This document shows, in pieces, positions 1-6,011 of a DNA stretch of 49,381 nt. The stretch lies in contig CAZEBW010000020.1 of assembly GCA_964510205.1 (NCBI GenBank), forward strand, positions 1 through 49,381. The letters run 5' to 3'. Made by a program: the position numbers and the translations under genes. Source of the stretch: CAZEBW01 sp964510205 (GTDB taxonomy: Bacteria; Chloroflexota; Anaerolineae; VGOG01). The notes under the pieces are model-generated. The model was not told the DNA's origin. It made no database searches and was given only the letters and a program-made list of their open reading frames with translations. Every line of letters starts with the position of its first letter. Positions within the stretch are counted from its first letter, which is position 1.

Positions 1-75
1 TCCCCTTTCCCTCCTCCATTCTCCCTCTTCCGTCATCCCCTTTCCATTTTCCCCTTTCTATTCTCCGTCTTCCCA
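1..75. repeat. Purine/pyrimidine-asymmetric short-motif repeat (GGAAAATGG family)
   Basis: The plus strand is almost pure pyrimidine; read on the minus strand it is a loose array of GGAAAATGG/GGAGAATGG-like units. The same family recurs at 2061-2130, 3944-4002 and 4054-4099. Here it interrupts the isomerase remnant at 74-193 just after its Pro-Gly-Asp-Val motif. It probably continues beyond the window edge. No gene is supported in this stretch. Confidence 0.7.
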
Positions 76-193
76 CGTCGCCGGGCTCCAGGAAGTTGAG
101 CAGTTGCTCGACGAAGATGTTCTCGTAGGCGGTGTCGTTGCCCTAGGCGGTCATGAGAGGGACGTTGTCGGTGAAGGCGATGGCTTCGAAGCG
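74..193 (-). pseudogene. Fragment of a SIS-domain sugar-phosphate isomerase (GmhA-like)
   Basis: A minus-strand reading frame offset from the dehydratase at 151-2151 reads FEAIAFTDNVPLMTA, then a TAG (143-145), then GNDTAYENIFVEQLLNFLE and PGDV. This matches the segment around 'TDN..L.TA.(A/G)ND..YE.IF..QL' in SIS-domain sedoheptulose-phosphate isomerases as I know the family. The amber codon falls where Trp or Tyr is usual. The N-terminal part is absent, and the frame runs into the short-motif repeat at 1-75. It overlaps the last 43 bases of the dehydratase, whose terminal residues are therefore coded by the out-of-frame remnant. The remainder may lie beyond the edge. Identification is from motif recognition only. 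Confidence 0.6.
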
Positions 194-2151
194 GGGTTGA
201 GTACAAGCTCCCGCAGCCGTGTCAGCAATTCCCCATTGCGCTGCGCCTCGGCCAAAGCGATCAGCTCATCCAACACCTCACGTTTCACGTTACACGTTTC
301 ACGTTGACTGCTGTGCACGCGAAAGATGTGGGGATGGGGTGTGGTTTCGCGTTCTTCCCCGTCGCCCAGCAACTCCTCGTGCATCTTCTCGCCTGGGAGG
401 GGGCCGATGTACACAATGGGGATGTCCACGTCGGGGCGCAGGCCCCGCAGGCGGATGAGCCGCCGGGCCAGCTCGTCTATGCAGATCTGTTGGCCCATGT
501 CCAGTAGAAAAATGTCGCCCCCTTCGGTGAGGGTTGCAGCCTGAATAACGAGGCTGATGGCTTCGGAGACGCTCATGAAATAGCGGGTCATGTCGAGGTG
601 GGTGACGGTGACCGGGCCACCCATCTCGATCTGGCGCTCGAACGTTGGCACCACGCTTCCTCGACTACCTAGCACATTCCCAAAACGAACAGCCGTGAAC
701 AACGTGGCTGATGGCCGATGGCTGATGGCTGATGGCTCACCATCTGCTATCTGCAATCTGCTATCTGCTATTAGCATTTCGCACAGCCGCTTGGTAGCCC
801 CCATAACGCTACACGGATTGACGGCTTTGTCGGTGGAGATGAGGACGAAGCGCTCGGCGCCGTATTGGGCGGCCAGGTCGGCAGCGATGCGGGTGCCCAA
901 GATGTTGACGCGCACGGCCTCGTCGGGGTGAGCTTCCATGAGGTGGACGTGCTTGTAGGCGGCGGCGTGGAAGACGATGTCGGGCTGGTGGGTCCTGAAG
1001 GCGATCTCCATCTTCACTGAGTTGGTTACGTCACCAACGATGCACTGGATGGGAGGCTGCTCAGCACTGGCCTTGATCTCGATGGTGAGGTTGTGCAGGC
1101 CGGATTCGTTGTTATCCAGCATGAGGAGTTGGCGAGGGCGGAAGGCGATGATCTGGCGGCAGAGCTCGGAGCCGATGGAGCCAGCGGCACCGGTGACCAG
1201 CACGGTTTTGCCAGCCAGCAGGTGGCGGCAAGCGTTGTGATCAATCTCTACTGGCTTGCGCCCCAAGAGGTCCTCGGCAGTGACATTGCGTAAAGGAGCA
1301 ACCTCCTTACGCTTCCCAAGAAATTCGAAGATGTTGGGGAGCACCTTGATGATGGCCCCGGTCGGCTCGCATAGGTCCAGGATGGCCTGGAAGTCGTCCC
1401 CCGAGATGTTGTACATGGCCAGGACGATGAGGTCTACTCCGTGGCGGGCCACGAGCTGCGGGATGACGTGGCGGTCGCCCAGCACCTGGACGCCGTGGAC
1501 GCGCAGGCCCTGCTTGGCTGGGTCGTCGTCCACGAAGCCGACCAGCTCATAGCCCTCGCCCTCTTTCTGGTTGAGAAAGCGCCAGGCCAGGAGTTGGCCG
1601 GCCTCGCCGGCGCCAACGATGAGCACCTGGGTGCGGGCCGGGGGGAACTGGCCTCGCAGGACCCGCCAGCGCCAGCGGAAACCGGTCCACACCCGGCGGC
1701 GATAGCGCACGCTGACGAAGCCCACGAAGGCGAAGAGGCCCATCATCCAGACGACGCTGAGGGGGACAGGGCGCTGACCGGGCCAGAAGATGTCGGCCAG
1801 GGTCAACAGTGCGGTGCTGATGACAACGGCGGCGGCGATGACCACGATTTCCCCGGCCGAGGCGTAGCGCCACATGCGGTGGTAGAGGCGGAAGAGGTGG
1901 TTGACGCTGCAGAAGACGCCGATGGCTATCAGGGCGAAGAGGAGTGCGGGGCGGACGTCGAGGGCGGTGGTGATGGCACGGGCCGACCAGGCCAGAAGCA
2001 GGCTGGCGGCGACGACCAGGGTGTCAATCACACCCCAGGGGACGTAGCGGCGGATAAATTGGAGGATGGAAGATGGAGAGCGGAAAATGGAGGACGGAAG
2101 GCCAAGGACGGATGATGGAAGATGGAAAAAAGGGAAACGACGTTTGCTCAT
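151..2151 (-). CDS. FlaA1/WbpM/CapD-type membrane NDP-sugar 4,6-dehydratase/epimerase
   Basis: Predicted inner-membrane enzyme of 666 aa that oxidises and dehydrates UDP-GlcNAc-type sugar nucleotides for polysaccharide synthesis. Four hydrophobic helices span about residues 40-145. A first Rossmann-like domain has GAGEAGQ near 180; the SDR domain starts with GAAGSIG near 321. The catalytic triad is of the S-M-K type: STDKAVNPCSVMGATKR, Met replacing Tyr, as in FlaA1/WbpM. Length suits the long membrane subgroup. It carries three repeat-coded stretches: residues 9-31 (2061-2130), about 462-482 (705-774), and about 616-627 (275-307). The last 15 residues come from an out-of-frame isomerase remnant. 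ATG 2151 lies in a 43-bp direct repeat shared with 4100-4142; without the repeat-coded leader the protein could start further in. Confidence 0.9.
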   Translation of the reverse strand: MSKRRFPFFHLPSSVLGLPSSIFRSPSSILQFIRRYVPWGVIDTLVVAASLLLAWSARAITTALDVRPALLFALIAIGVFCSVNHLFRLYHRMWRYASAGEIVVIAAAVVISTALLTLADIFWPGQRPVPLSVVWMMGLFAFVGFVSVRYRRRVWTGFRWRWRVLRGQFPPARTQVLIVGAGEAGQLLAWRFLNQKEGEGYELVGFVDDDPAKQGLRVHGVQVLGDRHVIPQLVARHGVDLIVLAMYNISGDDFQAILDLCEPTGAIIKVLPNIFEFLGKRKEVAPLRNVTAEDLLGRKPVEIDHNACRHLLAGKTVLVTGAAGSIGSELCRQIIAFRPRQLLMLDNNESGLHNLTIEIKASAEQPPIQCIVGDVTNSVKMEIAFRTHQPDIVFHAAAYKHVHLMEAHPDEAVRVNILGTRIAADLAAQYGAERFVLISTDKAVNPCSVMGATKRLCEMLIADSRLQIADGEPSAISHRPSATLFTAVRFGNVLGSRGSVVPTFERQIEMGGPVTVTHLDMTRYFMSVSEAISLVIQAATLTEGGDIFLLDMGQQICIDELARRLIRLRGLRPDVDIPIVYIGPLPGEKMHEELLGDGEERETTPHPHIFRVHSSQRETCNVKREVLDELIALAEAQRNGELLTRLRELVLNPASKPSPSPTTSLS
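275..307. repeat. ACGTGAAACGT-type motif repeat inside the dehydratase gene
   Basis: Several TTTCACGTTACACG-type units in tandem, coding on the minus strand for the residues QRETCNVKREV between the conserved HPHIFRV and the final helices of the dehydratase. The frame is kept. A related array lies at 5061-5093 in an aminotransferase. Confidence 0.65.
705..774. repeat. GCTGATGG / ATCTGCTATCTGC motif arrays inside the dehydratase gene
   Basis: Two adjacent simple arrays, four GCTGATGG-like units (705-738) followed by ATCTGCTATCTGC-like units (739-774). On the minus strand they code for ADSRLQIADGEPSAISHRP, inserted in frame between the catalytic MGATKRLCEML helix and TAVRFGNVLGSRG. Family members I know have a much shorter linker here. 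Confidence 0.65.
2061..2130. repeat. GGAAGATGG-type array forming the dehydratase N-terminus
   Basis: Purine-rich plus-strand array of GGAGGATGG/GGAAGATGG units. Read on the minus strand it codes for a Ser/Pro/Phe/Leu-rich stretch (HLPSSVLGLPSSIF) placed before the first membrane helix of the dehydratase. The same kind of array sits at the start of the aminotransferase at 2789-3946. Confidence 0.7.
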
Positions 2152-2171
2152 GGTTGCTGTCCTATCAATGC
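2129..2171. repeat. 43-bp direct repeat, copy 1
   Basis: Matches 4100-4142 with a single difference (C/T). It contains the start codon of the dehydratase and, upstream of it, a copy of the last residues (ALIGQQP-stop) of the sugar transferase at 4119-4802. Weaker similarity, mostly transitions, continues about 15-20 bp past 2171. Confidence 0.85.
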
Positions 2172-2188
2172 CTTGCTGTGAGTGAAGG

Positions 2189-2304
2189 TCGTTCCCCCCG
2201 AAGTTGGGGGGTACGGGGGCGATGCAGTCAGCCCCCCCGTCCCCTTAATCCTGGGGGGAAGCGCAAGTCCCCCCAAAGTTGGGGGGGTTTAGGGGGGCGA
2301 ACTT
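2189..2304. repeat. G-run hairpin repeat cluster, downstream of the DUF559 remnant
   Basis: Contains several CCCCCCnAAGTTGGGGGG-like palindromes separated by short linkers, each able to fold into a hairpin. The uninterrupted unit TCCCCCCAAAGTTGGGGGGG at about 2268-2287 is the empty-site counterpart of the unit disrupted at 2744-2767. The CCCCCCTAA end supplies the Pro-Pro-stop of the DUF559 remnant. It fills the gap between 2152 and 2288. Confidence 0.8.
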
Positions 2305-2675
2305 TGTGCTACTTCCAGAATCTGCTCCAACACGGAGGGTAGGTCGCCCAGCACTTCTTCGTCACGGAAGCGGATGACGCGATAGCCGTAGTCCTCTAGC
2401 TGCTTCGTCCGGGCTTCATCGTAATCCGCCTGCTCATCGTGCACGCCGCCGTCCATCTCGACGACCAGCTTGCGGGCTGGGCAGTAGAAGTCAAGGATAA
2501 ACGGACCCACGGGATGCCGCACGCGGAATTTGAGACCGCCCAACTTCTTGCCTTTTAGGGCCTCCCACAGTTTCTATTCCGCCGGCGCCATATTACGACG
2601 CAAGCGCCGAGCCGCAGCTTCGATTTCTGGCGTCGTGCCGCGAATGCGGGGTGTGGGTTTGTTTCTTGGATTCAT
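2289..2675 (-). pseudogene. DUF559 (Vsr-like endonuclease fold) protein with in-frame amber stop
   Basis: From ATG 2675 the frame reads PAE, a TAG at 2574-2576, then KLWEALKGKKLGGLKFRV and onward to a stop at 2289. The continuous 3' part (84 codons from 2543) keeps the core of the family: GPFILDFYCP, KLVVEMDGGVHDEQ and YGYRVIRF. DUF559 proteins have a very-short-patch-repair-like nuclease fold; the usual 'ML.PAE..LW..LR' helix is what the stop interrupts. A single CAG-to-TAG change would explain it. The last residues (SSPP-stop) come from the flanking G-run repeat. TAG is used as an ordinary stop by other genes here, so recoding is unlikely. Biological role is uncertain. Confidence 0.75.
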
Positions 2676-2692
2676 GGTGAGTTCACCTATCA

Positions 2693-2810
2693 GCCTCCCC
2701 AGCCCCCCAATCCTGGGGGGAGCGAGTTCAGTTCCCCCCAAAGCTTGCCCTGAGCCAGGTCGAAGGGTTGGGGGGGCAGGGGGGCTGGTTAGGGGGGCAA
2801 CACCGCCACC
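2693..2810. repeat. G-run hairpin repeat cluster, upstream of the DUF559 remnant
   Basis: Same family as 2189-2304: CCCCCCAATCCTGGGGGG, then a CCCCCCAAAG/TTGGGGGGG unit split by a 24-bp insert (2744-2767), then further GGGGGG runs. Its CCCCCCTAA end forms the Pro-Pro-stop of the aminotransferase ending at 2789. Together with the other cluster it brackets the DUF559 remnant. Confidence 0.8.
2744..2767 (+). repeat. 24-bp interspersed element, copy nested in a G-run repeat
   Basis: Begins CTTGCCCTGAGCC and ends GGTCGAAGGG. It splits a CCCCCCAAAG/TTGGGGGG palindrome; the intact palindrome is present at about 2268-2287. It differs at one position from the copy inside the aminotransferase (3805-3828, opposite strand) and at four from the copy at 29341-29365. 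It lies between G and TTGG, as does the aminotransferase copy. Confidence 0.85.
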
Positions 2811-3946
2811 AAATTCTCACAAACATACTCCACTTGCTCTTCAGTCATCACACTAGAGAAGGGGAGGGCCAGTACGGAGCGGGCGACGGCTTCGGTGACG
2901 GGGAAGTCCCCCTCGCGGTAGCCGAAGCGCTCTCGATAGAAGGGCTGGAGGTGGATGGGAGTGAAGTAGGGACGCGAGGGGATGCCTCGCTCCTGCAGCG
3001 CAGCCATGACTGCGTTGCGGTCTATCTCTGGGGCCAGGCGGATTACGTAGACGAACCAGGACATGCGGGTGGTGGTGGGGGCAATGTAGGGGATGTGCAC
3101 GCCCTCCACGTCCTTGAGGCGCTCGTTGTACCATTGCGCCACTCGCTCCCGTTTGGCCAGGAGTTCCTCGATGCGGCCCAGTTGGGCCAGGCCGAGCGCG
3201 GCGCTCATCTCGTCCAACCGATAGCTGTAGCCCAGGCGGGTCTGATCGGGCCGGGCGTTGAACGCATCCCATCCCTGGTCACGCAGCGAGCGGAAGAGGG
3301 CATCCCAGTCCTCCCGATCGGTGACGATCATGCCCCCTTCGCCGGTGACCATCTGTCTGATGGGATAGAAAGTGAAGACGGCCATATCGCCCAGCGTGCC
3401 CGCCTTGCGGCCTTTGTACTCAGCACCGAGGGCCTCGCAGGCATCTTCGATGATGGCCAGGTTATAGCGGTGGGCGATTTCGAGGATGGGGTCCATGTCG
3501 GCTGGCTGCCCAAAGGCGTGGACGGGCAAAATCGCCTTCAATCGTCCCCTTGTCTCCTTATCCCCTTGTCTCCTTGTCAGCTTGTGGGCAGCTTTAGCGA
3601 CCAGGGCCGGGTCTATGTTCAGCGTCTTCGGGTCAATGTCCACGAAGATAGGAATTGCGCGTTCGTAGAGGATGCAGTTGGCCGAGGCGATGAAGGAAAA
3701 AGGGGTGGTCACCACCAAGTCGCCTTCGCTGACACCTGCGGCAACGATACAAAGGTGAAGCCCGGCAGTGCCGCTGGATACACCGATGGCGTGGCGTGTT
3801 CCAACCCTTCGACCAGGCTCAGGGCAAGCGTAAGCGGCGAAGCGATCCTCAAACTCAGCAAGGCGGGGGCCGGCGCTAAGACACCGGCTCTGAAGCACCT
3901 GGTTCACGGCTTCGATCTCAGCAACAGTGATGTCGGGTGAGGACAT
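2789..3946 (-). CDS. DegT/DnrJ/EryC1/StrS aminotransferase homologue lacking the PLP lysine
   Basis: Fold-type I aminotransferase family that normally puts an amino group on keto-sugar nucleotides. From ATG 3946 it is 385 aa; the start is chosen because the family's helix begins right after it, and the region upstream (to ATG 4036) is repeat-derived. It keeps SSGTAGL and the PLP-pairing Asp in IIEDACEA (D168). At the lysine position it has FYPIRQMVTGEGG, Arg197 (codon AGA, 3356-3358), where the three other complete paralogues here have Lys. Two in-frame inserts are present: eight residues (CPEPGRR region, 3805-3828) and about 12 residues (KLTRRQGDKETRG, 3545-3579). Probably inactive as a PLP transaminase, or converted to another role. 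It sits between the sugar transferase and the DUF559 remnant, within 43-bp direct repeats. Confidence 0.85.
   Translation of the reverse strand: MSSPDITVAEIEAVNQVLQSRCLSAGPRLAEFEDRFAAYACPEPGRRVGTRHAIGVSSGTAGLHLCIVAAGVSEGDLVVTTPFSFIASANCILYERAIPIFVDIDPKTLNIDPALVAKAAHKLTRRQGDKETRGRLKAILPVHAFGQPADMDPILEIAHRYNLAIIEDACEALGAEYKGRKAGTLGDMAVFTFYPIRQMVTGEGGMIVTDREDWDALFRSLRDQGWDAFNARPDQTRLGYSYRLDEMSAALGLAQLGRIEELLAKRERVAQWYNERLKDVEGVHIPYIAPTTTRMSWFVYVIRLAPEIDRNAVMAALQERGIPSRPYFTPIHLQPFYRERFGYREGDFPVTEAVARSVLALPFSSVMTEEQVEYVCENLVAVLPP
3545..3579. repeat. CCTTGTCTCC motif array inside an aminotransferase gene
   Basis: Three CCTTGTCTCC-like units in tandem. They lengthen the segment between NIDP and PVH from 15 residues (paralogues at 4812-6011 and 40270-41385) to 27 residues, in frame. 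The paralogue at 33943-35112 is enlarged in the same loop by a different repeat. Confidence 0.75.
3805..3828 (-). repeat. 24-bp interspersed element inserted in frame in an aminotransferase gene
   Basis: On the coding strand the flanks read GCTTACG and TTGGAAC, so removal restores Ala-Tyr-Val-Gly, the ordinary DegT sequence at this point (compare AAFVG at 4812-6011 and AAYLG at 33943-35112). The insert adds eight residues without a stop. One mismatch to the copy at 2744-2767. Confidence 0.9.
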
Positions 3947-4002
3947 GGGAAGATGGAAAATGGAAGAGGGAGAATGGATGCTGGAAGGTGGAGAATGGAT
4001 CA
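3944..4002. repeat. GGAAAATGG-type array upstream of the aminotransferase
   Basis: Purine-rich array of GGAAGATGG/GGAGAATGG units overlapping the chosen start codon at 3946. A second block of the same array lies at 4054-4099, leaving about 50 bp of unique sequence between them. If translation began at ATG 4036 the array would code for a Ser/Pro-rich leader. Confidence 0.65.
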
Positions 4003-4053
4003 TTTGAAAGCCTCCAATCTGGTTATCAGAGTCCACAGCATGGCACCAGTGCG

Positions 4054-4099
4054 GAAGATGGAAAATGGAAGATGGATGATGGAAAATGGACGATGGAAG
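4054..4099. repeat. GGAAAATGG-type array next to direct-repeat copy 2
   Basis: Five or so GGAAGATGG/GGAAAATGG units directly adjoining the 43-bp direct repeat at 4100-4142, just as the array at 2061-2130 adjoins copy 1. The ATG at 4122 opens a frame through it (MSKHRFPFF, resembling the dehydratase start) that stops at about 4000; I treat this as a remnant, not a gene. Confidence 0.65.
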
Positions 4100-4142
4100 A
4101 AAGGGAAACGATGTTTGCTCATGGTTGCTGTCCTATCAATGC
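4100..4142. repeat. 43-bp direct repeat, copy 2
   Basis: Differs at one base from 2129-2171. It contains the 3' end of the sugar transferase (ALIGQQP-stop) and an overlapping ATGA start (4119-4122). The 1.9-kb segment between the copies holds the aminotransferase and the DUF559 remnant. Confidence 0.85.
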
Positions 4143-4802
4143 TTCGTTGCGCTCGAAAAGGGAAAGGGCTGCCTGGGCTAGGATAGCCAGGTCCCCGAGG
4201 AATGATTGCTGCTCAATGTACTCCAGGTCCATGCGGAGCTTGTCAGGCAGGATCTGGGTCAAGTAGACGTGTTCTAGGCCATCACCTGCAGCAGCCTGCC
4301 CTGTGGAATAATCCGTTGACAAATGATCTATATCGCCAGTTCTATTCCACAGGGCCAGAAGTTCTTCTTCATGCCGATATTTAATGAAGGCAGGGCTAGC
4401 CATGCCCGGCCGCACGCTGAGCACGCGGCGCTGCTCCGGTGTGTAGTGGGCCACGTAGCGCGGGTCCTCGGGCCGCGGGCCGACGATGCTCATCTCGCCC
4501 TGGAGGACATTGATGATTTGGGGCATCTCGTCAATCTTCAGTTTGCGCAGAAGGCGCCCCACGCTGGTGATGCGGGGGTCGGCCTGCTGGGTAATGCCCG
4601 GCCCCCGCCGAGGCGCGTCGGCCACCATGGTGCGGAACTTGTACAGGGTGAACGGGTCGCCCCCCTTACCAATCCGAGTGCCTCGATAGAAGACGGCGCC
4701 TGGGGAGTCGAGTTTGATGGCGATGCCAACGACTACCCACAGGGGCAAGGCAATCAAGATGACCAGGGAAGAAACCACTACGTCAAACGCACGCTTAAAC
4801 AT
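4119..4802 (-). CDS. Initiating sugar phosphotransferase (bacterial sugar transferase family, PglC/WcaJ-like core)
   Basis: Small monotopic phosphoglycosyl transferase of 227 aa, expected to move a sugar-1-phosphate from a UDP-sugar to undecaprenyl phosphate at the inner membrane face and so begin the repeat unit. It has one N-terminal hydrophobic hairpin (VVVSSLVILIALPLWVVVGI, residues 8-27), FYRGTRIG, FTLYKFRTM, the Asp-Glu catalytic dyad in KIDEMPQ (D91-E92) and IVGPRPE. The long extra membrane domain of WbaP/WcaJ proteins is absent, so it is the short PglC-type form. The tail after about residue 150 is less conserved. It lies 9 bp after the aminotransferase at 4812. Confidence 0.93.
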   Translation of the reverse strand: MFKRAFDVVVSSLVILIALPLWVVVGIAIKLDSPGAVFYRGTRIGKGGDPFTLYKFRTMVADAPRRGPGITQQADPRITSVGRLLRKLKIDEMPQIINVLQGEMSIVGPRPEDPRYVAHYTPEQRRVLSVRPGMASPAFIKYRHEEELLALWNRTGDIDHLSTDYSTGQAAAGDGLEHVYLTQILPDKLRMDLEYIEQQSFLGDLAILAQAALSLFERNEALIGQQP

Positions 4803-4811
4803 AGGGGAATG

Positions 4812-6011
4812 TCATCTCCGGTATTGCTTCACCACATCCACCACCGCCTCAATCACATCCTCCACATCCTGATCGCTCATCCGCGGATATAGTGGCAGCG
4901 AAACCATGCGCTGGTATTCGCGATAGGCCACGGGGAAATCATCGGGCTGGTAGCCGTATTTGTCCCGGTAGTAAGGGTGCAGGTGGATGGGGATGAAGTG
5001 GACGGAGGTGCCGATGTGGCGGGTCTTCAATTCCTCAATGAATTGGTTACGGGAAATCCGAAGACGTGAAACGTGAAGACGTAAAACGTAAAGATGCCAG
5101 GCGTGTTCCACTTCGGGGCGCTCGATGGGGATCTGGAGTTCCTCGAATTGGGAGAACGCTTCGTTGTAGCGGCGGACGATTTCGCGGCGCCGGGCCTGAA
5201 ACTGCGGCAGTTTGCGCAATTGGTGCAATCCGATGGCAGCCTGGATATCAGTCATGTTGCACTTGAAGCCGGGCAAGATCACTTCATAATACCATGATCC
5301 TTCAGCGCTGTAGCGCTTATAAGCATCGCGACTCATTCCATGCAGACTCCACACGCGAGCCTGTTCAATGAAATCAGGGTCGCCGGTGAGCATCCCCCCT
5401 TCGGCGGTAGTGAGGTTCTTGGTAGCATAGAAGCTGAACGCGGTCAGCGTGCCTAATGTGCCAATCATCCGGCCCTTGTACTTAGCCGGCAGGGCGTGGG
5501 CGGCGTCTTCCAAGACGTATAGGTTGTGTCGCGCAGCGATATCCAGCAGCGTGTCCATTTCACACGGATGGCCGTGAAGGTGCACGGGCATCACGGCACG
5601 GGTACGAGGGGTAACAGCGCGGCCCACCCGCTCCGGATCAATGTTGAGAGTATCCGGTTTCACGTCAACCAACACGGGCTGCGCCCCTAGATGCTCGATG
5701 ACGTGAACTGTCGAACAAAAGGTCAGTGGCGTAGTGATTACTTGATCTGCGGGACCAATTCCCAAGGTAGCCAATCCGACCAACATCGCGTCGGTGGCCG
5801 AGCTGACGGCCAAAGCTGCTGGCGCGCCAACGAAGGCGGCGAATTCCTTCTCGAAGCTCCTGACTTTAGGGCCAGTAGTGATCCAGTCCGAGCGCAGGGT
5901 GTCTACGACTTCAGCGATTTCGTCTTCGCCGATGAGGGGTGGGGAAAAAGGTAGAAACTGTTTACGCACAACCTCTCCGTATTTGTGTGTACAATGTTGG
6001 GTAGTACTCAA
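4812..6011 (-). CDS. DegT/DnrJ-type sugar-nucleotide aminotransferase
   Basis: A 399-aa PLP-dependent transaminase for keto-sugar nucleotides. It keeps SSATDAML, the Asp of VLEDAAHA (D169) and the Schiff-base lysine in FSFYATKNLTTAEGG (K198). The T-T-A-E-G-G variant resembles 4-aminotransferases (PseC/ArnB/PglE type) more than 3-aminotransferases; this is inference. The start ATG overlaps the stop of the formyltransferase (ATGA, 6008-6011). The pair suggests a 4-amino sugar that is then N-formylated. A motif array (5061-5093) codes for RLHVSRLRIS near the C-terminus. Confidence 0.92.
   Translation of the reverse strand: MSTTQHCTHKYGEVVRKQFLPFSPPLIGEDEIAEVVDTLRSDWITTGPKVRSFEKEFAAFVGAPAALAVSSATDAMLVGLATLGIGPADQVITTPLTFCSTVHVIEHLGAQPVLVDVKPDTLNIDPERVGRAVTPRTRAVMPVHLHGHPCEMDTLLDIAARHNLYVLEDAAHALPAKYKGRMIGTLGTLTAFSFYATKNLTTAEGGMLTGDPDFIEQARVWSLHGMSRDAYKRYSAEGSWYYEVILPGFKCNMTDIQAAIGLHQLRKLPQFQARRREIVRRYNEAFSQFEELQIPIERPEVEHAWHLYVLRLHVSRLRISRNQFIEELKTRHIGTSVHFIPIHLHPYYRDKYGYQPDDFPVAYREYQRMVSLPLYPRMSDQDVEDVIEAVVDVVKQYRR
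5061..5093. repeat. ACGTGAAGACGTAAAACG-type motif array in an aminotransferase gene
   Basis: Tandem ACGTGAAACGT/ACGTAAAACGT units related to 275-307. They code for LRLHVSRLRISRN in the C-terminal domain. Length here is close to family norms, so this may be a replacement or chance resemblance rather than a net insertion. Confidence 0.45.

Noticed and set aside
143..2576. Amber (TAG) recoding suggested by the in-frame TAG codons in the SIS remnant and the DUF559 gene
   Set aside because: TAG is the normal terminator of healthy genes here (for example those ending at 42529, 10835 and 8047), and both affected genes show other signs of decay.
2152..2810. Rho-independent terminators formed by the G-run hairpins
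   Set aside because: The palindromes lack following T runs on either strand and recur as a repeat family; they may affect transcription, but a terminator call is not supported.
2768..3940. A 390-codon open frame on the plus strand opposite the aminotransferase
   Set aside because: Its translation has no recognisable motif, and the opposite strand encodes a clear DegT-family protein; it is a GC-driven shadow frame. The same holds for long plus-strand frames at 1441-2115, 8251-9021, 35118-36062 and 25725-26501.
4000..4122. A 40-codon gene starting MSKHRFPFF at the ATGA overlap
   Set aside because: It is coded almost wholly by motif repeats and ends without a domain; it looks like a stranded copy of the dehydratase start.
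2055..4142. A CRISPR array in the repeat-rich region
   Set aside because: Units are irregular, purine-rich, with no constant repeat/spacer alternation and no cas genes.
5061..5093. An additional clear in-frame insertion in the aminotransferase at 4812-6011
   Set aside because: The DNA is a motif array, but protein length there is near the family norm, so net insertion cannot be claimed.
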